From RGIG5579 sp045543495 (GTDB lineage: Bacteria > Bacillota > Clostridia > Oscillospirales > SIG627), in contig JAZQMO010000057.1 in the NCBI GenBank assembly GCA_045543495.1, positions 1 to 27,380 on the forward strand: 27,380 nucleotides of DNA, given 5' to 3'. Within the stretch, counting starts at the first letter, position 1; every line of letters begins with the position of its first letter. A program made the position numbers and the translations under genes. The notes beneath the pieces are model-generated. The model had not been told where the DNA came from. It worked only from the letters and a program-made list of their open reading frames with translations, and searched no databases. Below, piece by piece: positions 7,361-15,787 of this stretch.

Positions 7361-8259
7361 TGGTCACCCATTTTGAAGCCGAAGGTGGAAAGGAGGCGGT
7401 CGTCATCTCTCCAATTTTCCTTCACCTTGACCCAAAGATTGATGTTGACGTGGGTGCCGAAAAAGGCCTCCAGATCCTCTCTGGCAAAGCTTCCCACCTT
7501 TTTCAGCATAGCGCCGTCACGACCGATGACGATCTTCTTATGACTTGCCTTTTCACAAAAGATCTCGGCACGGATATCAATGAGCTTTTCCGATTCCTTG
7601 AAATCCTCAATGACCACGGCAATACCGTGGGGAATTTCCTTATCCAAAAGCTTTAACAGCTTCTCCCGAATGATCTCCCCTGCAATGGTGCGCTCGGGCT
7701 GATCGGTGATCATATCCGAGGGGAAGAACCAAGCGGCCTCTTCCATAAAGGGATCGATCTCACGGAAGATGATCTCCACTCCGTCTCCCGTTTTGCCCGA
7801 CAGCGGGATCACGGAGGCAAAGCGGTATTCTTTGGAGAATACATCAATGGTACGAATGATATTCTCGGGAGTATAAATATCGGTCTTATTGATGAGAAGG
7901 ATCACGGGAAGTCCCATTTTTCCAAACTTCTCCAACAGCTCCCGCTCAATGGGATGGATCTCCTCTAAGGGCTCTACCACCAAAAGAACGGCGCAAACAT
8001 CGGTGGTGGCATTGCCCACGGATTTCATCATCATATCCCCAAGCTTGGTTCGGGGCTTATGTACGCCGGGGGTATCCAAAAAGACATACTGATTGGGGCC
8101 CTTGGTCAAAATGCCCGTAATGGAGGTACGGGTGGTTTGGGGCTTTCGGGATACGGCGGCGATCTTCTCCTCCAACAGCGTATTGAGAAGGGTGCTTTTT
8201 CCTACGTTGGGTCTGCCCACCAGGGCAACGAATCCTGTTTTCTGTGTCATTTCCTGCAT
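7357..8259 (-). CDS. era: GTPase Era, ribosome maturation
   Basis: Era (300 residues) is an essential GTPase that binds the 3' end of 16S rRNA during 30S assembly. The G motifs are visible: G1 GRPNVGKS (15-22), switch region TTRTSITG, G3 DTPG (62-65) and G4 NKTD (124-127). A KH RNA-binding domain follows (about 215-290) with the sequence VIGRDGAMLKKVG. Two starts are possible: the ATG at 8259 (AGGAAAG upstream) and an ATG three codons later. I kept the first. It lies 20 bp after ybeY. The cdd and dgkA genes that sit between ybeY and era in Bacillus are absent here. Confidence 0.97.
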   Translation of the reverse strand: MQEMTQKTGFVALVGRPNVGKSTLLNTLLEEKIAAVSRKPQTTRTSITGILTKGPNQYVFLDTPGVHKPRTKLGDMMMKSVGNATTDVCAVLLVVEPLEEIHPIERELLEKFGKMGLPVILLINKTDIYTPENIIRTIDVFSKEYRFASVIPLSGKTGDGVEIIFREIDPFMEEAAWFFPSDMITDQPERTIAGEIIREKLLKLLDKEIPHGIAVVIEDFKESEKLIDIRAEIFCEKASHKKIVIGRDGAMLKKVGSFAREDLEAFFGTHVNINLWVKVKENWRDDDRLLSTFGFKMGDQ

Positions 8260-8279
8260 TATTCTTTCCTATTCTTCAT

Positions 8280-8759
8280 TTATTCTTTCGTTTCGGTCAC
8301 AATGTCTCCCTCGTTCAGGCTTCGCATAATCTCCTCCTGAAGGGCAAACATTTCTTTCTTTTCCGTCTCTTCCATATGATCCCACCCCAAAAGATGAAGG
8401 GTGGAATGAATGGCCATCAAGCACATTTCCTGACGGTAGGTGGCCTGATAAGAGGGGGCCTGAGCGGCGATGACGGCGGGGCAGAGAATAATATCTCCCA
8501 AATACACCACAGGCTCATTTTCAAAGCCCTCCTCCTCGGTGGGAAAGGAGAGCACATCCGTTTCCCGATCCACGCCACGGAATTCCCGATTCAGGCGGCG
8601 GATCTCCTCGGGGGAAACCAGGGTCACCTCCACGTGGGCACGGGAGGAAAACGCCTCCCTCTCCAAGGTTTTTTCAATGGCACGAGTCAAAGCGCCCTTG
8701 TATCCGCGGAAGGGACTTTTTTCGGTCTGCTCGTTGACAATCACAATGCGGTGCTTCAT
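8280..8759 (-). CDS. ybeY: Endoribonuclease YbeY, rRNA maturation
   Basis: YbeY (159 residues) is a zinc-dependent RNase needed for 16S rRNA 3' processing and ribosome quality control. The metal motif H-x3-H-x5-H is intact at His118, His122 and His128 (HSTLHLLGWDH). The usual HGxLHLxGYDH has Ser in place of Gly and Trp in place of Tyr, both tolerable. The upstream motif TDVLSFP (68-74) and LGDI (88-91) are also typical. The start overlaps the phoH stop in ATGA with AAGGGG upstream. The phoH-ybeY pairing is one of the best conserved in bacteria. Confidence 0.96.
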   Translation of the reverse strand: MKHRIVIVNEQTEKSPFRGYKGALTRAIEKTLEREAFSSRAHVEVTLVSPEEIRRLNREFRGVDRETDVLSFPTEEEGFENEPVVYLGDIILCPAVIAAQAPSYQATYRQEMCLMAIHSTLHLLGWDHMEETEKKEMFALQEEIMRSLNEGDIVTETKE

Positions 8760-9715
8760 TTTTTCCCCTTTCCGTAGCGGTCATAAGCCTCTACAATACG
8801 GGAGACGATGGTGTTTCGCACCACGTCCTTTGTGCTGAGGCGATAGATCCCGATGCCTTCGATTCCCTGACAGACCTCCAAGGCCTGAGAAAGACCCGAG
8901 GGCACTCCCGAGGGAAGGTCGATCTGGGTAATGTCACCGTTGACCACCGCCTTGGAGCCCTGACCCAAGCGGGTAAGGAACATTTTCATTTGCTCGGGGG
9001 TGGTATTTTGCGCTTCATCCAAAATGATGAAGGCCTCATCCAGCGTTCTGCCGCGCATATAGGCCAGCGGCGCCACCTCAATGATCCCCTTTTCCTGCAA
9101 GCGCTGATAGGTCTCCCCGCCCAGCATTTCAAAGAGAGCATCGTAAAGGGGTCTTAAATAGGGATCGATCTTGCTTTGCAGATCTCCCGGCAAAAAGCCG
9201 AGCCGCTCCCCTGCCTCCACGGCAGGACGGGTGATGATAATGCGGCTGACCTCTTTTTTTCGAAGGGCTACCGTTGCCATAGCCACTGCCAGAAAGGTCT
9301 TGCCCGTTCCCGCAGGGCCTACACCAAAGGTGATGGTCTGATTCTGAATACACTCCACGAAGCCCTTTTGCCCGATGGTCTTGGGCTTGATGGGTCTTCC
9401 CTTGGAGGTGATGCAAATGGTTCCGCCCAAAAGCTTTTCCGCATTCATTTCGTCTCCCTCTCGGGAAAGGGAAATGGCGTACTCCACATTTTGCTCCGTC
9501 AGGTGCCCCGACAGGGTGGCGATCTTTTCCAGATAGCGCAAGACACGGGCGGCCTTTTCGGTGTTTTCCTTTTCGCCTGACAGGTGCAAAAGCCCGTCAC
9601 GGCTGAAAATGATCACATCAAATTCCTTTTCGATGCGGCGGACATTGGCATCCCCTGCACCGAAGACCTCCATCATGGTATCCAGATTTGAGAATTCAAG
9701 GATGGTTTCGAACAC
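8756..9715 (-). CDS. phoH: PhoH-family ATPase (YbeZ type)
   Basis: This 319-residue protein has an N-terminal KH-like segment (about 1-75) and a PhoH ATPase domain. The Walker A GPAGTGKT lies at 133-140 and the Walker B ILDEAQN near 231-237. The family motifs TRPAVEAGE-LGFLPGD and MRGRTL-D are present. YbeZ-type PhoH proteins work with YbeY in rRNA processing, probably as an RNA helicase or NTPase, and the direct 4-bp overlap with ybeY supports that. Translation starts at a GTG at 9715 with AAGGA seven bases upstream. It follows yqfD by 35 bp. Confidence 0.95.
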   Translation of the reverse strand: MFETILEFSNLDTMMEVFGAGDANVRRIEKEFDVIIFSRDGLLHLSGEKENTEKAARVLRYLEKIATLSGHLTEQNVEYAISLSREGDEMNAEKLLGGTICITSKGRPIKPKTIGQKGFVECIQNQTITFGVGPAGTGKTFLAVAMATVALRKKEVSRIIITRPAVEAGERLGFLPGDLQSKIDPYLRPLYDALFEMLGGETYQRLQEKGIIEVAPLAYMRGRTLDEAFIILDEAQNTTPEQMKMFLTRLGQGSKAVVNGDITQIDLPSGVPSGLSQALEVCQGIEGIGIYRLSTKDVVRNTIVSRIVEAYDRYGKGKK

Positions 9716-9750
9716 GTTGGTATCCTTTCTTTTTTTCGTATCAAAGAAAA

Positions 9751-10941
9751 CTAAAATTCCGTAAAGGAAAAGGGCTGAGGCGTTGCAATATCCTCCACCG
9801 CCACGATTTCGATCCGCAGGAAAAGCCGGTCCTCCCGTTCCTCGCAGGATACCGTTTCCTCTAAGATTTCATATCCCGAGGCAAAAGTTTCCCCTTTATA
9901 CTCTTCGTAAATATCATAAGCCTTTTTTTTCGCCGTGTCAACTGTTAAAAGGCTGTTTTTTTCCACTCTTTCATAATAGGTTTTGCTGCTTACCACAATG
10001 GGAAGGGGAATCCCGAAAAAGGTCAGGCGCTCAAAGGACTCCGTAACGGCAAAATCGGAAAACGGGGGCTCCTCCCACCCCGTTTCACGCCACGACAGGG
10101 ATAAAAAATCATAGCCCTTGACGGTTTTCTCCCGTCCCGAAAGCACATTTTCCCTTTGGTCATAGGGCACGGTGGTTTCAAAAACACGCTCGGTTTTGGC
10201 AAACACGCTCCCCTCGGCACGGCAAACGGAAAAGGAGCCGTTTTTCCGCTCCCGAACGCCGCTGATGAGAAGAGCTCCCTTGGGCACGGTATCCCATTGC
10301 TTGATCATCACCTGCCCCTCCAGAGATTCAAAGCGCATAATTTGTCCGCTGAAGGAGGCAACGAGATTGCAGGGCTCTCCGCCCCGTTCCCACAGAGGTG
10401 GCATCGCCTTTCGCTCCCGCACGGTAACGATGGCACGGGTGCCGACAAAATTTAAGGAAGCAAAGGAAAATTGCGGATTGTTCACCTGAAAGGTCAGTGC
10501 AAACTCCGAAGGAGAAAAATCGCTTTTTTTTGCTCCTGTTTTCAGTCCCTCCTCGGCCAGGAGCTCCACGATCTTGCGGTCGGGGATCTCAAGATTTCCT
10601 TCGATCTCCACGCTCCACACAAAAAAGGTAGAAAAAACGAGCAAAAGGAGAGCCAAAAGAGACCCCAAAAGAAGCCCCCACCGTTTCCCGAAGCGCTGAA
10701 AAAGGGCCAGCATCCCTCGCTTTTTCCACACCGCCTCCTCCCCTTTTTTCAAGCTGCTCAAAAGAGGCAGAAAGCGCTTTTTGTGGTAAGAAAGGAAGGA
10801 GAAGCACAATTCCCCTTCTTTTTTTCCGATGTTAAAAACGGGAAGGTTCCATTTTAAGAAGGCATCCAAAAGCCTTTCAGGATATGGGGACAAAAAGCGG
10901 ATCTCATAATAACCCGTCAAAAGGCGGTACAGCTTCTTCAA
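9751..10941 (-). CDS. yqfD: Sporulation protein YqfD
   Basis: YqfD (396 residues) is a mother-cell sporulation membrane protein. A basic cytosolic part (about 1-85) is followed by one clear transmembrane helix (about 88-110) and a large extracytoplasmic region of mainly beta-strand character. The N-terminus L-x-G-Y-Y-E-I-R-F-L-S and the VEIEGN strand just after the helix are typical of the family. The biochemical function is not known; the family is required for efficient sporulation in Bacillus. It overlaps yqfC by 4 bp (ATGA), and the pair is conserved across spore formers. It precedes phoH, as in many Clostridia. Confidence 0.9.
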   Translation of the reverse strand: MKKLYRLLTGYYEIRFLSPYPERLLDAFLKWNLPVFNIGKKEGELCFSFLSYHKKRFLPLLSSLKKGEEAVWKKRGMLALFQRFGKRWGLLLGSLLALLLLVFSTFFVWSVEIEGNLEIPDRKIVELLAEEGLKTGAKKSDFSPSEFALTFQVNNPQFSFASLNFVGTRAIVTVRERKAMPPLWERGGEPCNLVASFSGQIMRFESLEGQVMIKQWDTVPKGALLISGVRERKNGSFSVCRAEGSVFAKTERVFETTVPYDQRENVLSGREKTVKGYDFLSLSWRETGWEEPPFSDFAVTESFERLTFFGIPLPIVVSSKTYYERVEKNSLLTVDTAKKKAYDIYEEYKGETFASGYEILEETVSCEEREDRLFLRIEIVAVEDIATPQPFSFTEF

Positions 10942-11192
10942 GGTGCTACCTCCTCAAAGCTGACGGAGCGGATGTGTCCGCAGACCTGCATATTGTCATT
11001 TCCCAATTCCTGCAAGAAAAGCCGATCTCCCAAAATGACAAGCCTTTTCTTTCCCTCCAAGATCATTTTTTCCTCCGAGCAAAAAACAATACGCTCCACG
11101 CTCTCCATAACCAAGCGTTTTCCGCTGAAAATGGTCACACAGTTTGCCTTTTCCGGCACAAAAAGACCCTTGATCCGTCTCATTTTCGCCAT
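10938..11192 (-). CDS. yqfC: Sporulation protein YqfC (YabP/YqfC family)
   Basis: This 84-residue protein starts MAKMRRIKG and then shows alternating hydrophobic strands typical of the YabP/YqfC beta-rich fold. GDRLFLQELG and a final VCGHIRSVSF segment are visible. I chose the ATG at 11192 because GGGAGG lies seven bases upstream; a further in-frame ATG near the ylbJ start has no ribosome site. It is the first gene of the long minus-strand run down to mutS2 and is divergent from ylbJ across a 62-bp gap. In Bacillus the yqfCD genes belong to the SigE regulon. A confident SigE promoter is not visible here. Confidence 0.85.
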   Translation of the reverse strand: MAKMRRIKGLFVPEKANCVTIFSGKRLVMESVERIVFCSEEKMILEGKKRLVILGDRLFLQELGNDNMQVCGHIRSVSFEEVAP

Positions 11193-11254
11193 AAAGAAGC
11201 CTCCCTTTGCATAAAAATAGATCAGTATAAAAATATACATTGGGGGATTTTTTT

Positions 11255-12139
11255 ATGACCGCACAAAAAAAGACAGCCCTTCTTCTCCTCTTTCCCTTTT
11301 TGGTTCTGTTTCTCACGCTTCTCTCTCCCGAGGCCTGCAAGGAGGGGGTCAGAACGGGGGTGGGGATCGGCACAAATTCTCTGTTTCCCGCCCTATTTCC
11401 TTCTCTGGTGCTATCCCGTCTGATTGCGGCCTTCTCCCATAAAATAAAAGGAAGAAGAGCTCTTTTCTTTCCCCTTTTATTGGGGCTTTTTTGCGGATTT
11501 CCCGTGGGGGCTATGACCCTCTCCTCCCTTCTTGCCGAGGGGCGGATCGAAAAGGAAAGGGCAGAGAAAATGCTCTTTTTCATTGGCACGGCAAGTCCCT
11601 CCTTTCTCATTTCCTATGTGGGTGCAGAGCTTTTTGACAGCATAAAAATCGGATGGTATTTTTTTCTTCTCGGCGCCGCAGCTTCCTCAATTTGCGCCGT
11701 TTTCTTCTTTCGGCAAAATAAGGAAAGTGCTGTCGTAAGCGATGGGAGACTCTCCACACATGAAAGCAAATCAACAATCCTTGTTACAGCCCTGCGGGAA
11801 GCGATGCACTCCTTTCTCTTTCTTTTTTCCTGTGTGGTGTTTTTTTCCTTTTTGTCCTCTCTCGTTCTGCATTTTCTCCCTGAAAATGCCTGTCTTGCCG
11901 CCCTTTTCTCCGCTTTTTTTGAATTATCGGGCGGAGTCAGGCTCCTTGCTCTTCTGCCAAAGCCACTCGCTCTCCCTCTCACCGCCCTTGCCCTCGGGTG
12001 GAACGGCTTGGCGGTTCACCTTCAGGTCATGGGTCTTTTGGGAGAAGGAGGCTTCTCCTTTCGGCATTACTATTTCGGAAGGCTTTTCTTCGGGGGCATC
12101 TTTTTCTTTGTCACCACTTTTTTGCAAAAGCTCTTGTAA
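11255..12139 (+). CDS. ylbJ: YlbJ-like sporulation integral membrane protein
   Basis: This 294-residue polytopic protein has about eight hydrophobic segments, starting at residues 8-27. The YlbJ signature is seen in LFPALFPSLVLSRL, then GLFCGFPVGA followed by a helix with an Ala-Glu-Lys pattern and GTASPSF. This is the gate-type fold shared with nucleoside recognition proteins. YlbJ is needed for heat-resistant spores in Bacillus; the Bacillus protein is longer (about 408 residues), so this is a short form. The ATG at 11255 has GGGGG eight bases upstream. An in-frame TTG at 11240 is less likely. It is divergent from yqfC, consistent with joint sporulation control. Confidence 0.78.
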   Translation: MTAQKKTALLLLFPFLVLFLTLLSPEACKEGVRTGVGIGTNSLFPALFPSLVLSRLIAAFSHKIKGRRALFFPLLLGLFCGFPVGAMTLSSLLAEGRIEKERAEKMLFFIGTASPSFLISYVGAELFDSIKIGWYFFLLGAAASSICAVFFFRQNKESAVVSDGRLSTHESKSTILVTALREAMHSFLFLFSCVVFFSFLSSLVLHFLPENACLAALFSAFFELSGGVRLLALLPKPLALPLTALALGWNGLAVHLQVMGLLGEGGFSFRHYYFGRLFFGGIFFFVTTFLQKLL

Positions 12140-12162
12140 AAAGAAGGAGAATATTGTAGAAT
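12134..12162 (+). promoter_or_regulatory. Possible promoter of the small Cys-rich gene
   Basis: TTGTAA (12134-12139, overlapping the ylbJ stop) and TAGAAT (12157-12162) are separated by 17 bp. They would start a transcript about 14 bases before the ATG at 12183. Confidence 0.45.
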
Positions 12163-12182
12163 ATAGGAAAGGAGAGGTGAAA

Positions 12183-12389
12183 ATGAAGAAGAACGAAGTG
12201 GAACGCAGCTGTGCCTTGTGTGAGCACGGCGAAGAAATTATGAACGGCGAATACTGTATCTGCAAGAAAAAAGGTATCACCTCCCCCACGGATGCTTGCT
12301 CCCGCTTTTTGTTTGACCCCTTGAAGATCAAGGTGAGTGTGCGAAAGATCCCGCAATTTCATCCTCTTGCCGATTGCTTGAAGGATTAA
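12183..12389 (+). CDS. Small cysteine-rich protein, probable zinc ribbon, function unknown
   Basis: This 68-residue protein has Cys at 10, 13, 25, 27, 39 and 65. The pattern CALCEHGE, then EYCICKKKG, then DACSRFLFDPLK suggests a small metal-binding treble-clef or ribbon. I recall similar unnamed short proteins in Oscillospirales genomes, with the same C-x2-C, C-x-C-K-K-K-G and R-F-x-Y/F-D-P-L-K features, but no function is known to me. I chose the ATG at 12183 with AAGGAG eight bases before it; a GTG two codons earlier is too close to that site. It follows ylbJ by 43 bp and may be read from it or from its own promoter. It ends at a shared bidirectional terminator. Confidence 0.78.
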   Translation: MKKNEVERSCALCEHGEEIMNGEYCICKKKGITSPTDACSRFLFDPLKIKVSVRKIPQFHPLADCLKD

Positions 12390-12400
12390 CCGTAAAAAAG

Positions 12401-12426
12401 AAAAACCTCAAACGTTTGAGGTTTTT
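12401..12426. terminator. Bidirectional Rho-independent terminator
   Basis: The sequence 12401-12413 pairs perfectly with 12414-12426 (AAAAACCTCAAAC/GTTTGAGGTTTTT). T tracts flank it on both strands. It serves the small + gene and the malic enzyme gene on the minus strand. Confidence 0.85.
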
Positions 12427-12459
12427 CTTTTTTCTTTCCCATATATTATATATGGAACA

Positions 12460-13632
12460 CTATATACGGGCGACTCCCGTTTTTACGGCAGCATCCGCCA
12501 CCGCCTCGGCAACCATGGCGGCAACGCCCCGATCCAAAGCGCTGGGGACGATATTGGTTTCGCTCAATTCTCCCTCGGGAATGTAATCGGCAATGGCACG
12601 GGCGGCCGCAAGCTCCATTTCCACATTGATATCAGAAGCACGGACATCCAGCGCACCACGGAAAATTCCGGGAAAGGCCAACACATTGTTGATCTGATTG
12701 GGGCGATCGCTTCGACCCGTGCCCACAATGGCGGCACCCGCCCCAAGGGCCAGATCGGGATCGATCTCGGGAGTGGGATTTGCCATGGGAAACAAAATAG
12801 GCTTTTCGGCCATAGAGGCCACCATTTCGGGGGTCACAAGATTGGGGCCGGAAACGCCGATGAACAGATCTGCTCCCTTCAGAGCATCGGCAAGGCTACC
12901 GCAGAGGCACTCCTTGTTGGTCAGGCCTGCGATCTCACGGTGGCGCTCTGCCAAACACGGATCCTTGCGACAAAGAATACCGTCCCGATCGCAAAGGATC
13001 ATATTTTTAAGTCCCGAAAGAAGCAAAAGTTTTGCAATGGCACTGCCTGCGGCTCCCGCACCGTTGATGACACAGCGGATCTTACCAAGCTCCTTCCCGA
13101 CCACTCTCAGGGCATTGATCACGGCGGCCAGCACCACAATGGCGGTGCCGTGCTGATCGTCGTGGAACACGGGTATATCACAAGCCTCCTTGAGCTTTCG
13201 TTCGATCTCAAAGCAGCGCGGGGCGGAAATATCCTCCAAATTGATGCCACCGAAGGAGCCCGCCAAAAGGCTGATGGTCTGAGCGATGGTATCGGGATCC
13301 TTGGAACGGATGCAAAGAGGAATGGCGTCTACATCGGCAAAGGATTTAAACAAAGCGCACTTTCCTTCCATCACGGGCATTCCCGCCTCAGGGCCGATAT
13401 CCCCAAGACCCAAAACAGCGGTGCCATCCGTTACCACGGCCACCAAATTTCCACGGCGAGTGAGGGTATAGCTCTTGGCGGGATCCTTTTGGATCTCCAG
13501 ACAAGGCTGAGCTACTCCGGGCGTATAGGCCAAGGACAGATCGTCACGGTTTTCGATGGGGGCACGGGAGATCACCTCGATCTTTCCCTGCCATCCATAA
13601 TGCTTTTTCAATGATTCTGTTGCATAATCCAT
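12460..13632 (-). CDS. NAD(P)-dependent malic enzyme
   Basis: The enzyme decarboxylates malate to pyruvate and CO2 with reduction of NAD or NADP. Numbering from the ATG at 13632 gives 390 residues, the short bacterial form. The catalytic Tyr36 lies in SLAYTPGVA and the catalytic Lys region is CALFKSFADVD (about 92-102). The metal-binding stretch DIPVFHDDQHGTA lies at about 152-164 and the Rossmann glycine motif GAGAAGSA at 191-198. Cofactor preference is not decided by sight. Two starts compete: ATG 13647 has AAAGG only two bases away, while ATG 13632 has AGGT at a better distance and matches the family start MDYAxESL. I prefer 13632. It is monocistronic with a promoter at 13702-13730. Confidence 0.93.
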   Translation of the reverse strand: MDYATESLKKHYGWQGKIEVISRAPIENRDDLSLAYTPGVAQPCLEIQKDPAKSYTLTRRGNLVAVVTDGTAVLGLGDIGPEAGMPVMEGKCALFKSFADVDAIPLCIRSKDPDTIAQTISLLAGSFGGINLEDISAPRCFEIERKLKEACDIPVFHDDQHGTAIVVLAAVINALRVVGKELGKIRCVINGAGAAGSAIAKLLLLSGLKNMILCDRDGILCRKDPCLAERHREIAGLTNKECLCGSLADALKGADLFIGVSGPNLVTPEMVASMAEKPILFPMANPTPEIDPDLALGAGAAIVGTGRSDRPNQINNVLAFPGIFRGALDVRASDINVEMELAAARAIADYIPEGELSETNIVPSALDRGVAAMVAEAVADAAVKTGVARI

Positions 13633-13701
13633 TTTTATACCTGCCATTTCCTTTCGTTATGTATATTTTGTTATGTCGTTATTACATTTTTGATATGTTA
13701 A

Positions 13702-13730
13702 ATTCTATCATAATTCACTTCTATTTGCAA
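13702..13730 (-). promoter_or_regulatory. Probable promoter of the malic enzyme gene
   Basis: On the minus strand TTGCAA (13725-13730) and TAGAAT (13702-13707) have a 17-bp spacer. The -10 box is 5/6 and the -35 box 4/6 of consensus. The remaining sequence between the divergent genes (13633-13895) is AT-rich and shows no further gene. Confidence 0.6.
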
Positions 13731-13841
13731 TTTATATGTTTATGAATTTTGCGAAAAACGGATTACATTTCATTTATTTTGTGAAAAAACACTTTTCTTT
13801 CGTCAGGAGGAATTTTTCAGCAAGAAAGAAAGGGGAAAGCC

Positions 13842-13870
13842 TTGACAAACAGGAAAAAAATGGGTAAAGT
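13842..13870 (+). promoter_or_regulatory. Probable promoter of the ACT-domain gene
   Basis: TTGACA (13842-13847, perfect) and TAAAGT (13865-13870, 4/6) are separated by 17 bp. The start site would lie near 13877, giving a very short leader before AAGGAG and the ATG at 13896. Confidence 0.65.
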
Positions 13871-13895
13871 TGAAGGGTGAAAAAGGAGACGGCCT

Positions 13896-14336
13896 ATGAA
13901 ATCCAAATACTTGATCATTGACACACAAATTTTGCCCGATTGCTACGAAAAAGTGATCCTTGCTCGGGAGCTTTTAGAAAGCGAAAAGGCAAAGGATGTG
14001 AGCGAAGCGGTGAAAATGGCGGGGATCTCCCGCAGTACCTTTTATAAATACAAGGACTATATTTTTGCTCCCGGAAAGGAATCCACGGTAGGAAAAAGGG
14101 CCATTTTTTCCTTTAATCTGGCCCATAAAACAGGAGCTCTTTCTCAGGTGCTCAGCCTTGTCAGCGGTGAAAAGGCCAATATTCTAACCATTCAGCAGAA
14201 TTTACCCATCGGAGGAAAGGCACACATCACCCTCGCTTTGGAGACCTCCTCCCTCTCCACCGATCCCGAAAAGCTGCTGCAAAAATTAAACAAGCTTTCA
14301 GGGGTTTCGGGAGCAAAGCTGGTCGCCATTGAATAA
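13896..14336 (+). CDS. ACT domain-containing protein, UPF0735 (PheB-like)
   Basis: This 146-residue protein has an N-terminal helix-turn-helix-like part (about 33-55, with AVKMAGISRSTFYKYKDYI) and a C-terminal ACT domain (about 69-145). The ACT ligand-binding turn reads HKTGALSQVL. This arrangement and length match the UPF0735/PheB family, usually thought to sense an amino acid and to regulate amino-acid or central metabolism genes. The function is not proven. The start has AAGGAG seven bases upstream. It is divergent from malic enzyme, so local control of that gene is a fair but unproven guess. Confidence 0.85.
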   Translation: MKSKYLIIDTQILPDCYEKVILARELLESEKAKDVSEAVKMAGISRSTFYKYKDYIFAPGKESTVGKRAIFSFNLAHKTGALSQVLSLVSGEKANILTIQQNLPIGGKAHITLALETSSLSTDPEKLLQKLNKLSGVSGAKLVAIE

Positions 14337-14370
14337 GTGTATATTAAGTGTATATAATATATAAGGAAAC

Positions 14371-14402
14371 AAAAAAGAGACTTGAATTCAAGTCTCTTTT
14401 TT
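14371..14402. terminator. Bidirectional Rho-independent terminator (32-bp palindrome)
   Basis: Bases 14371-14386 and 14387-14402 are perfect reverse complements, ending in A6/T6 tracts on either side (core AGAGACTTGAATTCAAGTCT). It lies between the convergent ACT gene and the M20 amidohydrolase operon. Confidence 0.85.
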
Positions 14403-14412
14403 GTTTTGCGGT

Positions 14413-15774
14413 TTAATTTTGGTAATGAAGGGTAATGCTTCCGTCCTCCTCGGGGATGACACCCTGACCGATGAATCGAACGGAATCCACCGCCTTGAGG
14501 AATTCCTCCTTGGAGGCATAGGGTACCTTGGCCTCAGATACAACCTTTTTGGCAAGGCTTGCCCCGCCGGAAAGGAGGCGAATGGCCAGACCGCACTGAA
14601 CCTTGGCAGACATAACACAAGCGGTGTAGGGATCCGAGATCCCATAGGTATCGCTATGGCCTCTGCCGCAAGCTCCTGAAATATTGGGGTGGATCACAGG
14701 CATAATACAGGACACATCTCCCATATCGGTACAGCCTGTACTCCAAGCATCATCAAAATTCATTTGCTCCTCGGTATAAAAGTGGGAGCCGACCTCGTGG
14801 TATGCGGCACGGAGGGTTTCATCATCGTGACGGGGAGCGAAGCCGTGCTCATCGTAAAATTCCACGGTGCAGCCCAAAGCGGCGGCGGCACCGGCAAAGG
14901 CGCGGTTCATCTTCCCGCTGATCTCTTTTGCTACATCCAAAGAAGCGGCTCTCACATAGCTTTCGGAAACCACCTCATCGGAAATGGCGTTTACTGCGGA
15001 GCCCGCCTTGGTAAGAATGGGATGGAAGCGAATGTGCTCGTTATCACGGAAGGTCTCACGGACCGCATTGGCCGCAGAAAGAGCGGTATTGGCAGCGTAA
15101 AGGGCGTTGAGACCGTTATGAGGACTACCGCCTGCATGGGCAGATTTACCACGGAAGATGGCGGTCTTGATCACGCTGCCGTTGCTTCCGATGCCACAGC
15201 TCAAAGCATAAGCCTTGTTTGCAGTGGTATGGATCATAAAGGAAAGATCCACCTCATCCAAAATACCACGGGAAATAATCTCCAATTTACCGCCTAAATA
15301 ACGGATGATCCCCTTTTTACGAAGCTCCTGACGGTAGCCGATCTCGATCCCCTCCTCTGCGGGGACGGCGATCAGGCGGATGGAGCCGGAAAGCGCCGAG
15401 AGGGCATCGGGCTCGGAAAAGCCGATGGCAACGCCCAGAAGAGCGGCGCACTGCGCATTGTGACCGCAGGCGTGAACGGCGCCCGTTTCGGGATCGCACT
15501 CAGGGTGAGTGGGAACGATGAGAGAATCCAGCTCACCGAAAATAGCAAGCTTGGGGCCGGGACGGCCTGTTTCAATATCCACATAAAAGCCGGGGATATT
15601 GCCAAATTCCTTCACCTCATATCCCAAGGCCTCAAATTTTTCCTTCAGGTAGGCATGGGTCTTCCATTCACGGAAGCCGCTTTCGGGATTTTTCCAAATA
15701 TGGCGCTCTGCCTCCAAAACTGCGGCAGAGTTGGCTTCGATGCGGTCATAGACCGTTTGATACAGTTTATCCAC
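14413..15774 (-). CDS. M20 family metallo-amidohydrolase, AbgB-like (copy 2)
   Basis: This 453-residue protein belongs to the M20 metallopeptidase/amidase superfamily. Visible metal and catalytic elements are GELDSL (80-85), the Cys103/His105 pair in HACGHN, the acidic pair Glu140-Glu141 in VPAEEG, a His in MIHTT, and a late His in MPVIHPNISG. A dimerisation-type segment KSAHAGG lies in the lid domain. The CGHN variant and the IWKNPESGFREWKT start resemble AbgB, which cleaves p-aminobenzoyl-glutamate; the true amide substrate is unknown. It starts at a GTG with AAGGAAG upstream, 13 bp after a closely related gene. The two arose by tandem duplication. Confidence 0.88.
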   Translation of the reverse strand: MDKLYQTVYDRIEANSAAVLEAERHIWKNPESGFREWKTHAYLKEKFEALGYEVKEFGNIPGFYVDIETGRPGPKLAIFGELDSLIVPTHPECDPETGAVHACGHNAQCAALLGVAIGFSEPDALSALSGSIRLIAVPAEEGIEIGYRQELRKKGIIRYLGGKLEIISRGILDEVDLSFMIHTTANKAYALSCGIGSNGSVIKTAIFRGKSAHAGGSPHNGLNALYAANTALSAANAVRETFRDNEHIRFHPILTKAGSAVNAISDEVVSESYVRAASLDVAKEISGKMNRAFAGAAAALGCTVEFYDEHGFAPRHDDETLRAAYHEVGSHFYTEEQMNFDDAWSTGCTDMGDVSCIMPVIHPNISGACGRGHSDTYGISDPYTACVMSAKVQCGLAIRLLSGGASLAKKVVSEAKVPYASKEEFLKAVDSVRFIGQGVIPEEDGSITLHYQN

Positions 15775-15787
15775 AGTTCTTCCTTCA

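Noticed and set aside
6560..7543. 327-codon open frame on the + strand
   Set aside because: It is antisense to recO and era, which carry full motif sets.
11193..11254. SigE-type promoter between yqfC and ylbJ (TATACATT resembling the -10 box)
   Set aside because: The nearest ATA -35 element is too far away (18 or more bases), so no confident pair exists, although SigE control is likely from family knowledge.
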